Notes under the pieces: model-generated
Told to the model about the DNA's origin: nothing
The model's database searches: none
What the model saw: only the letters and a program-made list of their open reading frames with translations
Translations under genes and position numbers: made by a program
Shown here: one piece after another, positions 51,239 to 52,007 of the stretch
How the letters are laid out: every line of letters begins with the position of its first letter
Position numbering within the stretch: the first letter of the stretch is position 1
Assembly (NCBI GenBank): GCA_038217425.1
Contig: JBBQPM010000027.1
Span: forward strand, 1-52,007
Source of the DNA: JAIEPT01 sp038217425
GTDB lineage: Bacteria > Planctomycetota > Planctomycetia > Gemmatales > Gemmataceae
Length of the DNA stretch: 52,007 bases
Direction of reading: 5' to 3'

Positions 51239-52007
51239 ATGCGTCTCCTGGCTTTTTCCTGCGGGCTGCTGTTTGCGTCGCTGGCTCACGGCGCCGATCG
51301 TCTCACGAGTACGTCGGCCCCGAAGTCTACGGAGCCGGCGCTACTCAAGGTCGGCGAAACGCTGGCGACGACGCAGAAGCAGCTCGTTCGGCTCGAGAAC
51401 GGCACGCTCCTCTACGTCAACGACGGCAGCCAGGTTCTCGCGACCGAGGCTGGGGCGATCAGCCTGAGCAAGGGCGAGGTTTACGCCGAGACGAACCGCG
51501 GCCTGCGGATCAAGGCGCCCGGGCGCGAAGTGCTCATTAAGCTGGGCCATCTGCGGGTGCGCGTTGAGGGCACGGGGAGCGCCGTCGCAGTCACGCGCGG
51601 CTCCGCGCTGCTGAATCCAGAGCAGACGCTGAGCGCCGGCTGGAGCGTGAACGCGAAGAACGACAAGCAGCCGCTGCCACGCGCGTCGCATCTGCTCGAT
51701 TGGACGCAGGAGCTGCACGCGGGGTCGCCGCTCGTGCCGGCGAGTTCCTACGCCGGCGGATCGCTGCAAGCTCGCGACGCGAACGGGCAGGAAGCGAAGA
51801 TCTCGTTGCGGAAGTTGCATCTGGACGTCCACATCGAGGACGGCTTCGCCCGCACCACCATCGATCAGACGTACTTCAATCACGAATCGACGCAGCGCGA
51901 GGCCATCTTCTACTTTCCGCTGCCGCCCGATGCGTCGCTGTCGCACTTCGTGATGTACGTCGAAGGGGAGCGCATGGAGGCCGGCATGGTCGATCGCGAT
52001 CATGGCC
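51239..52007 (+). CDS. VIT-domain protein with FecR-like N-terminal region (truncated by window end)
   Basis: ATG 51239, with GGGAGG upstream, opens a signal peptide (MRLLAFSCGLLFASLAHGA). A FecR-like strand region follows (LVRLENGTLLYVNDGSQVLA, ISLSKGEVYAETNRGLRI, EVLIKLGHLRVRVEG). Then comes the start of a VIT domain: LHLDVHIEDGFARTTIDQTY, FNHESTQREAIFYFPLPPDA and LSHFVMYVEGERMEAGMV. VIT domains usually precede a von Willebrand factor A domain, which would lie beyond the window. The frame is open to the last base, about 256 codons. Likely an exported, membrane-associated or surface protein. Confidence 0.85.
   Translation, partial: MRLLAFSCGLLFASLAHGADRLTSTSAPKSTEPALLKVGETLATTQKQLVRLENGTLLYVNDGSQVLATEAGAISLSKGEVYAETNRGLRIKAPGREVLIKLGHLRVRVEGTGSAVAVTRGSALLNPEQTLSAGWSVNAKNDKQPLPRASHLLDWTQELHAGSPLVPASSYAGGSLQARDANGQEAKISLRKLHLDVHIEDGFARTTIDQTYFNHESTQREAIFYFPLPPDASLSHFVMYVEGERMEAGMVDRDHG

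Noticed and set aside
1..52007. tRNA or rRNA genes
   Set aside because: No cloverleaf with a GTTCGA-type arm and acceptor stem, and no rRNA-like stretch, was found on reading.

Overview
The window is GC-rich bacterial chromosome that looks planctomycetal (phylum Planctomycetota, probably near Gemmatales or Isosphaerales). This is inferred from protein style: an LEDR-x-LPS sorting motif at the start of a secreted beta-helix protein (34050-35300), a zinc-ribbon/transmembrane/PQQ-propeller giant protein (12453-15629), a WD40 protein with a C-terminal helical domain (45969-48449), a VIT-domain protein (51239 to the window edge), and many intergenic palindromic repeats. No rRNA, tRNA or CRISPR array was found.

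Layout. 1-1555: a small unknown gene, an ORF-less group II intron on the minus strand (about 690-1442) abutting a GGTCAGGTT palindrome, and remnants. 1556-6953 (minus): nickel-insertion protein LarC, threonine synthase, an M20 peptidase, a secreted protein of unknown function, a duplicated 3' end of the peptidase gene, and leucyl/phenylalanyl-tRNA-protein transferase. 7078-8621 (plus): a short-chain dehydrogenase followed closely by a cysteine-cluster protein. 8788-11906 (minus): the outer-membrane assembly protein BamA and a YihX-like HAD phosphatase. 12453-16477 (plus): the PQQ-propeller protein translationally coupled to an unknown protein. 16576-26187 (minus): a five-gene cluster with two versions of the circularly permuted ATP-grasp / alpha-E / transglutaminase module, one as separate genes and one as a fusion. 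26394-27083: QueC. 27165-33404 (minus): three large envelope-type proteins. 33405-38460: an accessory region with a transposase remnant, the beta-helix protein, and a NUDIX hydrolase plus a 539-residue unknown protein lying between copies of the GGTCAGGTT repeat. 38461-40083: a Tat-signal FkbM methyltransferase and a secreted protein.

40191-42834 is the most striking locus. It has a promoter, a 152-residue precursor whose C-terminal 90 residues carry 19 Phe-x-Asn triads, a radical SAM/SPASM enzyme of the cyclophane-forming (GrrM/triceptide) type, and a 277-residue unknown partner. I read it as a RiPP operon making a heavily cross-linked peptide. After it come a secreted helical protein resembling alpha-pore-forming toxins, a decayed reverse transcriptase, the WD40 protein, a YebC-family protein, a secreted protein and the truncated VIT-domain gene.

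Several families of intergenic palindromes recur (TTTAGCCGCCG, GCAGCGCAAGCAAGG, the cacagag type, CCACGGGT, GGTCAGGTT). They often sit at gene ends and in one place are nested inside each other.
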